Shown here one piece after another: positions 51,011 to 60,155 of a stretch of DNA of 64,000 nucleotides (position 1 is its first letter; every line of letters starts with the position of its first letter). The notes beneath the pieces are model-generated. The model saw only the letters and a list, made by a program, of their open reading frames with translations, was not told the DNA's origin and made no database searches. The stretch comes from JANWYT01 sp034437555 (GTDB taxonomy: Bacteria > Chloroflexota > Anaerolineae > Aggregatilineales > Phototrophicaceae): the NCBI GenBank assembly GCA_034437555.1, contig DAOTTQ010000008.1, positions 62,001 through 126,000 on the forward strand, written 5' to 3'. The translations under genes and the position numbers were made by a program.

Positions 51011-54000
51011 ATGACGGCGAATACCTCAAGAGCCTACAACGCCTATAGTGAACGCTTGCTTTCGTGGATTGTGCCATTTGTTGCAGTGGTGGTTGCCATT
51101 GCGTCTATTGGTACGATTATTAGCACGATAAGCAGTGGGATTAGTCAGCAACGTGCCACCCATAGCAACGCCCTAGACCGCGCAGATCTTGCACTTAAAA
51201 ACTACCTAGAGCCAATTTTGCGTGAAACACAAGCCATCGCCGCCAACGCTACCCTAAAGAACTTTATCAATGGGATTGGCGAAGCACGTGAAGCCACATC
51301 CCAAGCCCGTGAGTTTATCGCGCAAAATCCCACTGATATTTTGAGTGTGCGTTACATCAATAGCGAGGGCAATGTTCAGCTAGAAGTGATAAATTCGCGT
51401 GGGTTTTCCCAAATTACCACAGAACTTGAACTGGGGCTAAGAAGCAATAATTATCGCACCAATTCTTACTTTGTTCGTGCCACCAGCACCGATATAGGTG
51501 GCGTGGTGATGAGCAATTTTTCGCTTCAGCGTGACCGCCGTAATGGGTTATTAATTGCGCCTCCTCGTGGGGTTGTCAGCCTGTTTGTGCCTGTGCTGGT
51601 TACTGCAAACCAAGTACAAGGCGCAGTTCAAATTGAACTAGATACACAAGACTTTTTGAACCTTGTCAACCGTGCCGAAATTAACTTCATTGACCCGCTA
51701 GACCAACGTCACGTTATTTTGACAGCAGGAAACAACTTGATATTGGCAGATAACACTGCCTCTAACCTGCAATACTTTTCCGACATTGAATTGCCATTAG
51801 GCAACACGGGCGATAGCGAGCTTTATGGGTCGCTTGTACCGTACTTAACGGTATTACGCCCCACAAACTTTGTTGCAGACCATACAGGCACAAACGTTAT
51901 TAGCGGTCGCACTATCATCATTCCTTTAGGTGACACTAGCAATAACCCCTTCCGCCTCTTTATTGTAGATAACCTTTTTTCGGCATACCGTTCTGAACTT
52001 TTAACGGTGGCAGTAGTGGTGCTTTCGTCACTCGTGATTGGTTTCTTGGCGGGGGTATTCTTGCGGTGGGCAGTGGTGCGGGTGCTTTTCCCAATCGAAC
52101 AAGCAGCCGATGTGATTACGCGCATTGCCAATGATGACGCGCCTCAAGTGGGTGCTATGGGGCTGACATCTTCGCCCATTGGTGAAAGCGTTGTTCGCAT
52201 TGCCAGCCAGCTAGAAACACTTAATAAGCAATATCAGGAACAGGTAGAACGCCGTAACCGCGATTTACGGGTCGTAGGGCGCATTGGCTATGAAACCGCC
52301 ACCCTACGCGATTTAGAAGTGGTTATGAAGCGTGCGATTAACCTCATTTGTAATGAAATGGGCTTTTACCACGCACAAATTTTTGTAGTAGACGAAGTAA
52401 GTAGCATGGCACGCCTAACGTATACACGCGGTGAAGCCGGCGTAGAGATGCTGGCACGCAACCATCAACTTGCCATTGGTTCGCCTACCGTTATCGGTAC
52501 AACCACAGCCAAGCGTCGCCCTGTTATCCTAAATGACGTAAGCGACCCTAGCAACGAAGTCCAACACGGCTTTAACCCCCTGTTGCCCGAAACCCGCGCA
52601 GAAATGGCGTTGCCCCTGATTGTGGGTGAAACCCTCATTGGCGCACTAGACATTCAAGGCAAAACAACGGGCGTTTTCTTGCCACAAGACTTGCCCACAT
52701 TTGAATTATTGGCGTATCAAATCGCTATTGCCATTTACAACACCCAGTTTAGAACACAATCTGACAAGCGTATTCAGCAAATTGACCGCCTTAATCGCCA
52801 GCTTACCCGCGCTGCATGGGAAAATGTTAGCGATAGCATTCAGATTGAGGGGCAATATGGCGCACCTTCCTCTGAAAAGGATAGCAAGGCGTTTGCCCCT
52901 ATTTCCATTCGTGGTGAAACCATTGGTGAAATTGAAGTGAGTCTGCCCGAAGGCGACCTAACAGACGGCGACCAAGCGGTTTTACAAGCCATTGCCGAGC
53001 GTGTCTCTATTGCTATTGAAAATGCGCGTTTGTTTCAAGAAACGCAAGTTAGCTTGGCAGAAACGTCCACACTCTATGAGCTTAGTCGCCAACTGAACGA
53101 ATCACTTACCCTAGAGGATGTACTGTATTCCATTGTTACCGCCGTTGCCCCTGATGCAACGGGCAGCCAAATGTGGCTGATTGACGATGACGAAATGGGC
53201 ATTAGTGCAGAAGTACGCCTTGCGGTAGATTTGCCGTTCTTAGCGACACGCCCAGCAACACCGATTGACATCAACACCGCCCTCAAAATAGATGAGTTTG
53301 AGCTACTGAAAAGCTTTGACACGCAAAAAGCAACCCTCATCGGCTATACTGAGGGCAATGAAAGCATTGATGCGCCCCTTTCTCAATTGTTTACTTACTT
53401 GGGGGCAGAGTCGGTTATTTTAGTGCCGCTAAATATGCGTGGTGCGTGGAAGGGCTTCATTACGATAGAGTTTCCCACACAACGCGAGTTTGGTGAACGC
53501 GAACAGCGCGTATACGATGCGTTGGTGGGGCAAGCGGGCGTTGCCGTAGATAACCGCCTACTGCTACAACAAACCGAAGAAGCGTTGGCACGCAACGAAA
53601 AGCTGTATTCGGCAAGTCGTTTAATTAATACTGCGCGGGGCTTATCTGACCTTGTGTATGCTGCCGTAGCCACCACCAGCGACCCCACGCTTAACTTTTG
53701 GTTGGGATTGCTAGAGGGTGATGCCGACGTAACGGGCTGGCGAAATAGCGTGCGCGTAGTAGCTTATAGTGATATGGGCAATGTTATCGAATCCAGTAAT
53801 GTGTTGCCACTTGTTGTTGACCCACAATCGCCATTGCGTATTCGTGAACCCGAAATTGTGACGGCAGAAGATGCCATAAGCCAGCCAAACTCTTATGCTG
53901 TACAGCGTATGCAAGAAGCCAAACAAAGTTTTATGGCAATGTTCCCGCTTTATATTGATAACTTGCCTATTGCGCTGTTCTATATTGTGTCTAATACGTC

Positions 54001-57000
54001 CCACGAACTGTCACAAGAGGACTTCGACGTTTATAAAGCCCTTACGGGGCAAATGAGTACACAAATCCAAAATCGCCGTTTGCTAGAGCGTACCGAAGCC
54101 GCCCTCAATGAAACCCGAAGGCTCTATGTGGCAAGCCGCGCGATTGCTTCGGCGCAAGACATAGTGACCCTTTACGAGTCGTTGGCATCGCATGTGGCAG
54201 CCCCCTTTGCCCAAGCAACGGCATCACCACCGCTTAATGTCACGTTGTCGGTGTTATTGGCGCGTCCTTTGCCATCTCCCACCGCCCCCGAACTGGAATA
54301 TGTGTATCAGTGGTCATCTGATAGTAGCCTACGAACCACCTTGCGCTTAGGCACTAGCCTTCGCCAAGCCGATGTGCCTTTGGGCTATATGCTAGAGCAA
54401 TCCGACGAGAACGCACTGGTATACTCTAATGTGCGAAATATAGAGAATGGCGCGTTGCGCAGCCTTCTAAGACAAGATAGCTCGGTAGCGGCAGTTATAA
54501 CACCGCTTCAGGTGCGCCAACAATGGTTTGGGGTGATGATTTTGCACGCCGACAAAGCCAGCATCATCACCGATAGCTATGTACGCTTCTTGCAAGCCGT
54601 TGCCGACCAAGTAGCGGTTGCCATCGAAAACCAAAACTTGCTTCAAAACAATATCTTTGAGCGTGCCAATCTAACGAACATCCTCTCGACATTGCCGGCG
54701 GGCGTGCTGGTGCTAGAACCTAGCACCTTTTTACCACGCCAAACCAATGAGCGCATCGAAGAACTGCTGGGACGCAAAATAGACATGAGCAAGCCCTTTA
54801 GTGCAGAGGGCTATGCGCTGTATCGTAACGAAACGCACACCCTTTATCCCGATGAACTGTTGCCCTTCTTTGTGGCACAAACAGAAAATCGTGCGGCGTT
54901 CTCGGATGATGTAACGGTGGTCAACGGCGATATGCGGATTGACTTGCTGATTAATGCCGCGCCAATTTACGACAATAGAGGCAACATCACTGCCATCGTA
55001 ACCGCCTTTCAAGACATCACGAACCTTCGCAGTCTAGAAAACACGCTCCAACAAAACCTGCGTGAAACGGTAACGCTGTATGAAACACAGCTTGCACTCG
55101 CCAAGAGTGAGGTTGTCGATGAGATGCTCGATACCCTCATAGAGCAACTAACACTGCAACAAATGGGGGATATTTACATCGTACTTACCGATGAAGAAGG
55201 GGAAGAAATTCGCCTGATGCGCCAAACAACCGATGCCATCATGGATGCCGAACCCCTTCGTTTCTTGCTTCAGCTGGAGCCTGTCTCTATTGAAAGTGTC
55301 TCTAATTCTAATGTGAGCGATGACATTCGTGCCGTTTTAAGACAAATGGACGCAGAATCGGCGTTTGTGGCACCCCTTATCGCAAAAATGCGTACTACCC
55401 CTTTGGGTTGGCTGGTCGTCACTCATCCCGAACCCTATAAGCTAGGGATAGACCCACAACGTATCCTTACCACTATGGCGGATATGTCGTCTACCGCTAT
55501 CGACAATAATTACTTGGTCGCATCTACACAAATTGCCTTGCAAGAAACGGCATCACTTTATGGCGCAGCCAGTAGCATTAACCGTTCTAGTAATCTGCAA
55601 GAAGTGGCTATCGCCATTGAAACTTCGCTAGATTCACTCCAAGCGGATATGTTTGCGGTGTATGTGATGATTGAGGGTCAGGTGCAGTTGCTTGTGTCTC
55701 GTAATTTTGAGGAGGCAATTGCGAATGGGCTAGACCTAGAAGAGCTGGTCACCGTTCCCCTTCGTGATGATGGCAGTGGCATCTACGTCGTCGATTTGAT
55801 GCGTAGCTCCATTGGTCGTATCGAGCGCATGTTGCTAGAATCGGGGCAAATTAGCACACTTGCCATTGCTAACTTACGGATTAAAGATGAGCAAGGCGGA
55901 CGCATCTTTGTCGGTTATCATTCACAGCACACGCTCAGTACTGGCGAACAACGCTTCTTAACCACAGTTTCCGACAGTGCCAGCGTGGTTATTAACAACA
56001 TTGTGTTGCTAGAAGAAATTCAAGGCTCGCTTCAAGAAACCAGCACCATCTATCAAGCCTCGCGCGCCCTGACAGATGCCAGCAATCCCCTAGACGTTTT
56101 GAACGTTATTACAGACTTCCTCATTGACCCATCCATTGACCGCGTGATGATTTTAATGCTCAATCGCCCACAATGGGATTCTGTGGCAGCACGCGCCGAA
56201 GTGGCAGTGATGTGGCAGGTAGACGGCAAACGCGACCTAATGGGCATGGAACTTTCCGCAGAAACCTTTGGCGCATGGGAGCAATTGTCAACCGATAGAA
56301 TCCTTTCGTTTGACAACATCAACGACCCCGACAGTGGGTTAAAGGGCAAGGCGTATAACGAGTTTGCCAAGCTAGGCGCAAATAGTGTGGCGTTAATTCC
56401 GTTGCGCGTTCCTAGCCGTTCCATTGGTGTCATTTGGCTTAGCCGTAGTATTCCCGCGCCCTTTATCGACCGTGAATTGCGCGTGTATCAAGCCTTTGCC
56501 GAACAAACATCCCTCTCCCTAGAAGCCAGTCGCCTGCTTGCTCAAACAGAACGGCGTGCAGGACAGCTAGAAACCACCACGCAAATTGCCCAGCGCGTGG
56601 GGCAAATTATTGATATCGACCAATTGTTACCCCAAGTGGTTAATCTCATCCGTGACCAATTTGGTTATGACCACGTTCAAGTTTTCTTGATGGACAACAA
56701 AAACGACTGGGCGATACTACGCGCTAGTACCGGTGATGCAGGGCGACAACTGTTAGCGGTTAATCACGCCTTACAAAAAGGCTCACGCTCGGTCATTGGG
56801 CGTGTAACCGAAACTGGCGAAATCACGCTGGCACTGGATACCGCAGATGCTAACGTTGTCCACAAGCCCAATCCTTACCTGCCCAATACGCGCTCCGAGT
56901 TAGCGTTGCCTCTTATCATTCAAGATCGCGTCGTGGGTGCGCTAGACGTGCAATCCAACCGTTCTAACGCCTTTGAGCAAGAGGACATCCAAGCCCTAAC

Positions 57001-59197
57001 AGCACTGGCAGCACAAATTGCCATCGCTATCGACAATGTGCGCCTGTATGACGAATCTCAAAGCCGCGCCAACGAACTCGCCTTCTTGTTTGATGTGACA
57101 ACGGCAGCAACTGCCGCCGACACGCTCAAGGACGCGCTCCAAGCCATCACAGAGCGTTTGGCAGACTCAATGGAAACACTGACGGCAGCCATTTACTTGC
57201 CCCAAAAGTACACCGATGCAAAAAAGAATGTCAAAACGCTCATGAAGCCCACCGCGTTGGTGGGGGGTGACCAACCCATTAGCGAGCTATCCGAAGTGGC
57301 TGTGGGTGACAGCGAAAACCTAATTGGCATTGTGGCAAGCACCTTACAATCGCAAATTGTGCCAAATATCGCGCGCGAAGTGCGCTATGCTCCTATTAGT
57401 TCTGCGGCACAGTCCGCTATCATGGTACCCATTAGTAGCGGTAGCGAATTGGTGGGGATGGTTATTTTAGAGGACGAATCGCCGAATGCCTATGACAACG
57501 ACACCCTAACCCTAATGCTCACGCTTGGCGGGTCTTTGGCAGCCGTTATCCAAAATACGCTCCTTGTAGACCGCCTACAAAGCTCCAATGAACAGCTTCG
57601 GGAAATTGACCGCCTTAAAAGCCAATTCTTGGCAAACATGAGCCATGAGCTACGCACACCGCTTAACAGTATCATCGGGTTTAGCCGTATTATGCTCAAA
57701 GGCATTGGCGGTACCCTAAGCGAACTGCAAGAGCAAGACTTAACGACCATTTATAACAGTGGTCAGCATCTTTTGCGCCTCATCAACGACATCTTAGACC
57801 AAGCCAAAATTGAAGCCAATGAGATGACCGTTAAGAGTGCTTACTTTGATGTGAAGCCCACCGTGGAAGGGGTTAAATCCATTGCCATCGGCTTAATGAA
57901 GGACAAGACGCTCCAACTGATTGTAGAGGTTGCGCCTAACATGCCCCAAGCCTATGCTGATGAATTCCGCACACGGCAAATTTTGCTTAACTTAATGAGT
58001 AACGCCATCAAATTCACTGAAGAAGGTAGCGTTACCTTGCGCGTTTATGCCACATCGTTAGATGATGGGCAAACAACGGTTATCCGCGCCGATGTCATTG
58101 ACACAGGACATGGCATTGATGAAAAAGATATGCCCATCTTGTTTGAGCAATTCCGCCAAATTGATAATTCACTAACGCGCACTGTGGGCGGTACGGGCTT
58201 GGGCTTGCCTATCTCTAAAGCCTTTGCCGAATTACAGGGGGGCAGGCTGTTTGTCGAGTCCAGAGTGGGCGAAGGGTCTGTATTTAGCGTCATCTTCCCC
58301 ACAAAACCCCTTGACGGCAAACAAGACGACCAAAAGCCCCCAGTAAGCGCCGATGAAACAAAGCCCAACGCGGACACCGCCGTGATAAACCGCAAGGACA
58401 TCATGCGCCAAGCCACACAAATTATGCCCACCGTCCAAGCCATGCCTACCAAGCGCGAAGTTTTGCTGGTTGAGGACAACAAGGACGTAGTAGACCAATA
58501 CCGCCGCGCCCTACAACGCGAAGGTTTTGACGTGCAAACCGCCGACCATCCATCTTATGCTGAGGCGATGGTGGGGCAAATGCGCCCCACTGTTGTGGTG
58601 ATGGATGTCAACTTTGCGGCGGGGCAAGGGTGGGCAATCCTACAAAACCTTAAGCGTCGTGATGATACCTCTGATATTCCGATTGTTGTCAGTAGCCTAA
58701 GCAATGAAAGCGAACGGGCAATAGAGTATGGTGCATATCAGTTCATTCAGCGTCCCTTTATGCCCGATGTGCTGGTAAAAGCCGTTCTACTAGCCGAAAA
58801 AGAGCAAAGTGGCGATAGAATCCTCATCATTGATGACCAACCCGAAGCCATCCGCTTGTTAAAGCAATTGCTTAGCCAATACGGGAACTATCGCGTGTAT
58901 GAAGCCGAAAGTGGTAAAGAGGGCATTTCATTGGTGGCGCGTCGCCGTCCTAGCCTCATTATCCTAGACCTGCGGATGCCCGACATGGACGGGTTTGCGG
59001 TATTGGATGAACTGCGTGCTAACCCCGAAACAGCCAGCATTCCTGTCATGGTGGTAACAGGTGACGTTGACCTTGCCATAGGAGAACGTGAGCAACTACA
59101 AAATATCCGCGTTGTTCCCAAGTCGGGCATTAACGAAGAAACGTACAACGTATTCTTGAATGACGTAAAAAGCTCCCTGACTAACCGCAACCGCTAA
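51011..59197 (+). CDS. Giant Cache-HAMP-multiGAF hybrid histidine kinase with two receivers
   Basis: The 2728-residue protein has membrane helices near residues 16-40 and 331-352 around a Cache-like outer region, then HAMP (about 350-405). About nine GAF-like modules follow between 415 and 2195, with a PAS-like segment near 1220-1345 (ILSTLPAGVLVLE, then ITAIVTAFQDITNLR). The GAF at about 1855-2015 and the first one match the GAF of the four genes upstream. HisKA has phospho-accepting His2212 (ANMSHELRTPLNS); HATPase_c has DTGHGI at 2364 and GGTGLGLPISKAF. Two receivers end the protein, with phospho-acceptors Asp2532 (VVVMDVNF) and Asp2653 (IILDLRMPDMDG). No HPt domain is seen. It is the only catalytic protein in the run and the last gene before a strong terminator. 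At 2728 residues it is several times longer than usual hybrid kinases. Confidence 0.93.
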   Translation: MTANTSRAYNAYSERLLSWIVPFVAVVVAIASIGTIISTISSGISQQRATHSNALDRADLALKNYLEPILRETQAIAANATLKNFINGIGEAREATSQAREFIAQNPTDILSVRYINSEGNVQLEVINSRGFSQITTELELGLRSNNYRTNSYFVRATSTDIGGVVMSNFSLQRDRRNGLLIAPPRGVVSLFVPVLVTANQVQGAVQIELDTQDFLNLVNRAEINFIDPLDQRHVILTAGNNLILADNTASNLQYFSDIELPLGNTGDSELYGSLVPYLTVLRPTNFVADHTGTNVISGRTIIIPLGDTSNNPFRLFIVDNLFSAYRSELLTVAVVVLSSLVIGFLAGVFLRWAVVRVLFPIEQAADVITRIANDDAPQVGAMGLTSSPIGESVVRIASQLETLNKQYQEQVERRNRDLRVVGRIGYETATLRDLEVVMKRAINLICNEMGFYHAQIFVVDEVSSMARLTYTRGEAGVEMLARNHQLAIGSPTVIGTTTAKRRPVILNDVSDPSNEVQHGFNPLLPETRAEMALPLIVGETLIGALDIQGKTTGVFLPQDLPTFELLAYQIAIAIYNTQFRTQSDKRIQQIDRLNRQLTRAAWENVSDSIQIEGQYGAPSSEKDSKAFAPISIRGETIGEIEVSLPEGDLTDGDQAVLQAIAERVSIAIENARLFQETQVSLAETSTLYELSRQLNESLTLEDVLYSIVTAVAPDATGSQMWLIDDDEMGISAEVRLAVDLPFLATRPATPIDINTALKIDEFELLKSFDTQKATLIGYTEGNESIDAPLSQLFTYLGAESVILVPLNMRGAWKGFITIEFPTQREFGEREQRVYDALVGQAGVAVDNRLLLQQTEEALARNEKLYSASRLINTARGLSDLVYAAVATTSDPTLNFWLGLLEGDADVTGWRNSVRVVAYSDMGNVIESSNVLPLVVDPQSPLRIREPEIVTAEDAISQPNSYAVQRMQEAKQSFMAMFPLYIDNLPIALFYIVSNTSHELSQEDFDVYKALTGQMSTQIQNRRLLERTEAALNETRRLYVASRAIASAQDIVTLYESLASHVAAPFAQATASPPLNVTLSVLLARPLPSPTAPELEYVYQWSSDSSLRTTLRLGTSLRQADVPLGYMLEQSDENALVYSNVRNIENGALRSLLRQDSSVAAVITPLQVRQQWFGVMILHADKASIITDSYVRFLQAVADQVAVAIENQNLLQNNIFERANLTNILSTLPAGVLVLEPSTFLPRQTNERIEELLGRKIDMSKPFSAEGYALYRNETHTLYPDELLPFFVAQTENRAAFSDDVTVVNGDMRIDLLINAAPIYDNRGNITAIVTAFQDITNLRSLENTLQQNLRETVTLYETQLALAKSEVVDEMLDTLIEQLTLQQMGDIYIVLTDEEGEEIRLMRQTTDAIMDAEPLRFLLQLEPVSIESVSNSNVSDDIRAVLRQMDAESAFVAPLIAKMRTTPLGWLVVTHPEPYKLGIDPQRILTTMADMSSTAIDNNYLVASTQIALQETASLYGAASSINRSSNLQEVAIAIETSLDSLQADMFAVYVMIEGQVQLLVSRNFEEAIANGLDLEELVTVPLRDDGSGIYVVDLMRSSIGRIERMLLESGQISTLAIANLRIKDEQGGRIFVGYHSQHTLSTGEQRFLTTVSDSASVVINNIVLLEEIQGSLQETSTIYQASRALTDASNPLDVLNVITDFLIDPSIDRVMILMLNRPQWDSVAARAEVAVMWQVDGKRDLMGMELSAETFGAWEQLSTDRILSFDNINDPDSGLKGKAYNEFAKLGANSVALIPLRVPSRSIGVIWLSRSIPAPFIDRELRVYQAFAEQTSLSLEASRLLAQTERRAGQLETTTQIAQRVGQIIDIDQLLPQVVNLIRDQFGYDHVQVFLMDNKNDWAILRASTGDAGRQLLAVNHALQKGSRSVIGRVTETGEITLALDTADANVVHKPNPYLPNTRSELALPLIIQDRVVGALDVQSNRSNAFEQEDIQALTALAAQIAIAIDNVRLYDESQSRANELAFLFDVTTAATAADTLKDALQAITERLADSMETLTAAIYLPQKYTDAKKNVKTLMKPTALVGGDQPISELSEVAVGDSENLIGIVASTLQSQIVPNIAREVRYAPISSAAQSAIMVPISSGSELVGMVILEDESPNAYDNDTLTLMLTLGGSLAAVIQNTLLVDRLQSSNEQLREIDRLKSQFLANMSHELRTPLNSIIGFSRIMLKGIGGTLSELQEQDLTTIYNSGQHLLRLINDILDQAKIEANEMTVKSAYFDVKPTVEGVKSIAIGLMKDKTLQLIVEVAPNMPQAYADEFRTRQILLNLMSNAIKFTEEGSVTLRVYATSLDDGQTTVIRADVIDTGHGIDEKDMPILFEQFRQIDNSLTRTVGGTGLGLPISKAFAELQGGRLFVESRVGEGSVFSVIFPTKPLDGKQDDQKPPVSADETKPNADTAVINRKDIMRQATQIMPTVQAMPTKREVLLVEDNKDVVDQYRRALQREGFDVQTADHPSYAEAMVGQMRPTVVVMDVNFAAGQGWAILQNLKRRDDTSDIPIVVSSLSNESERAIEYGAYQFIQRPFMPDVLVKAVLLAEKEQSGDRILIIDDQPEAIRLLKQLLSQYGNYRVYEAESGKEGISLVARRRPSLIILDLRMPDMDGFAVLDELRANPETASIPVMVVTGDVDLAIGEREQLQNIRVVPKSGINEETYNVFLNDVKSSLTNRNR

Positions 59198-59201
59198 AAC
59201 G

Positions 59202-59233
59202 AAAACTCGCTCATTGTGTAATGAGCGAGTTTT
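59202..59233 (+). terminator. Terminator of the GAF-kinase gene run
   Basis: AAAACTCGCTCATT and AATGAGCGAGTTTT form a perfect 14-bp stem with a GTGT loop, 4 bp past the stop of the giant kinase, with a T-rich tail. It can work in both directions. Confidence 0.9.
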
Positions 59234-59243
59234 GTGTTTAATT

Positions 59244-59397
59244 TTACCGTGATTGCTAGTTGTTTTTTCTTGAGGGCTTCGCCCTCAAACACCCACAAGG
59301 GATTAGTACCCCTTGACCCTTTTCTGCCCACTTTTTGCAAAAAGTGGTGGCGTTTGGGTAAAACCCTGTAAAAGTCAGGGACTAGCAATCAGGGTAA
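59244..59397. mobile_element. MITE-like element with terminal inverted repeats
   Basis: TTACC-G-TGATTGCTAGT at 59244-59260 and its reverse complement at 59381-59397 match at 16 of 17 bases. The 154-bp element holds no gene. Inside are an 8-bp hairpin TTGAGGGC/GCCCTCAA and the perfect 20-bp palindrome CCACTTTTTGCAAAAAGTGG (59328-59347). TTAATTT occurs on both sides (59238-59244 and 59401-59407), possibly a target-site duplication, although the region is AT-rich and the left copy overlaps the inverted repeat by one base. No transposase is nearby. Confidence 0.55.
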
Positions 59398-59412
59398 TTT
59401 TTAATTTCGCAA

Positions 59413-59438
59413 GGGCAACCCGACGGGTGCGCTCCTAC
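59413..59438. repeat. Dispersed REP-like palindrome, copy 3
   Basis: GGGCAACCCGACGGGTGCGC is nearly the same as the copies at 8162 and 37351 and ends with CTCCTAC. It overlaps the last codon of the small GTPase gene by 4 bp. Confidence 0.65.
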
Positions 59439-59962
59439 TCAATCACCTGATACAGCAAATCCAGCACCACGTCGCGCACCATATCGCGGTTGTGGGTGGT
59501 ACAAGGGTGAACAGGAACATCCCGAATCCCTAGCCCCAGCTGAATATCTCTTGGATTCCATGCGCGGGGGTGGTCTTGCTTGGTTGCTGCCACCACCAAA
59601 GGCGCGTCCTCATGAAAACCGCGTACCGTGTACAAGATGCTTAAGAATTGCCCAAATTGCTGTGGGCGCGTGCTATCCACCAAAATAATGTAGCCTGTCG
59701 CACGAATTTTACTAATAACATCCCGCAACCACAAAAAATCAAATTGCTGCTGGCTTGGGGGTTCTAAGAAATGCAAAATAAGCGTGGGGTCTACGCGCAC
59801 GCGCCCAAAAAACCAACTGTTGTTGGGTTCTTCTTGCCATTCTGTATACTGACTGATGTTCTGAATAAATTGTGTCTTGCCTGATTGAGTTGAGCCTGCC
59901 ACCACAAGTTTGATGACTTTGGAAGTTTGCTTTTGTGGTTTAGGGTGATGACGCTGTTCCAT
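59435..59962 (-). CDS. Small Ras-like GTPase (COG2229-like) with altered switch II
   Basis: The 175-residue protein has a P-loop AGSTQSGKTQF at about residues 22-32 and the TKQDHPRAW motif near 128-136, which replaces the usual NKxD-HP-AW of the COG2229 GTPases found in Actinobacteria, Chloroflexota and Myxococcota. The switch II segment, GTPGQxRF in that family, reads LEPPSQQQFDFLW here, so the catalytic glycine is gone. GTP may be bound but hydrolysed poorly or only with help. The start is uncertain; an ATG 15 codons upstream is possible and neither has a good ribosome-binding site. It diverges from a GAF histidine kinase gene, and no Roadblock/LC7 partner is adjacent. Confidence 0.78.
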   Translation of the reverse strand: MEQRHHPKPQKQTSKVIKLVVAGSTQSGKTQFIQNISQYTEWQEEPNNSWFFGRVRVDPTLILHFLEPPSQQQFDFLWLRDVISKIRATGYIILVDSTRPQQFGQFLSILYTVRGFHEDAPLVVAATKQDHPRAWNPRDIQLGLGIRDVPVHPCTTHNRDMVRDVVLDLLYQVIE

Positions 59963-60155
59963 GATATGAAGTTTTCCCGATAGTGACCACACCGATACCC
60001 TAATCATATCCTAAAATAACAAGCCTGACCAATCCATTAAACTAACTCATTTTGTTAGAAACTTGAAACAAGTTAGCAATCATAGTGTATGGTCAAATGA
60101 GAAAGTCATTAAACTTAAGGTATATTGTGAGTGGTGTTTAACGAGAGACCCTGCC

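Noticed and set aside
59261..59380. Palindromes as CRISPR repeats
   Set aside because: The hairpins differ from each other and are not regularly spaced; they lie inside one MITE-like unit. No cas genes are present.
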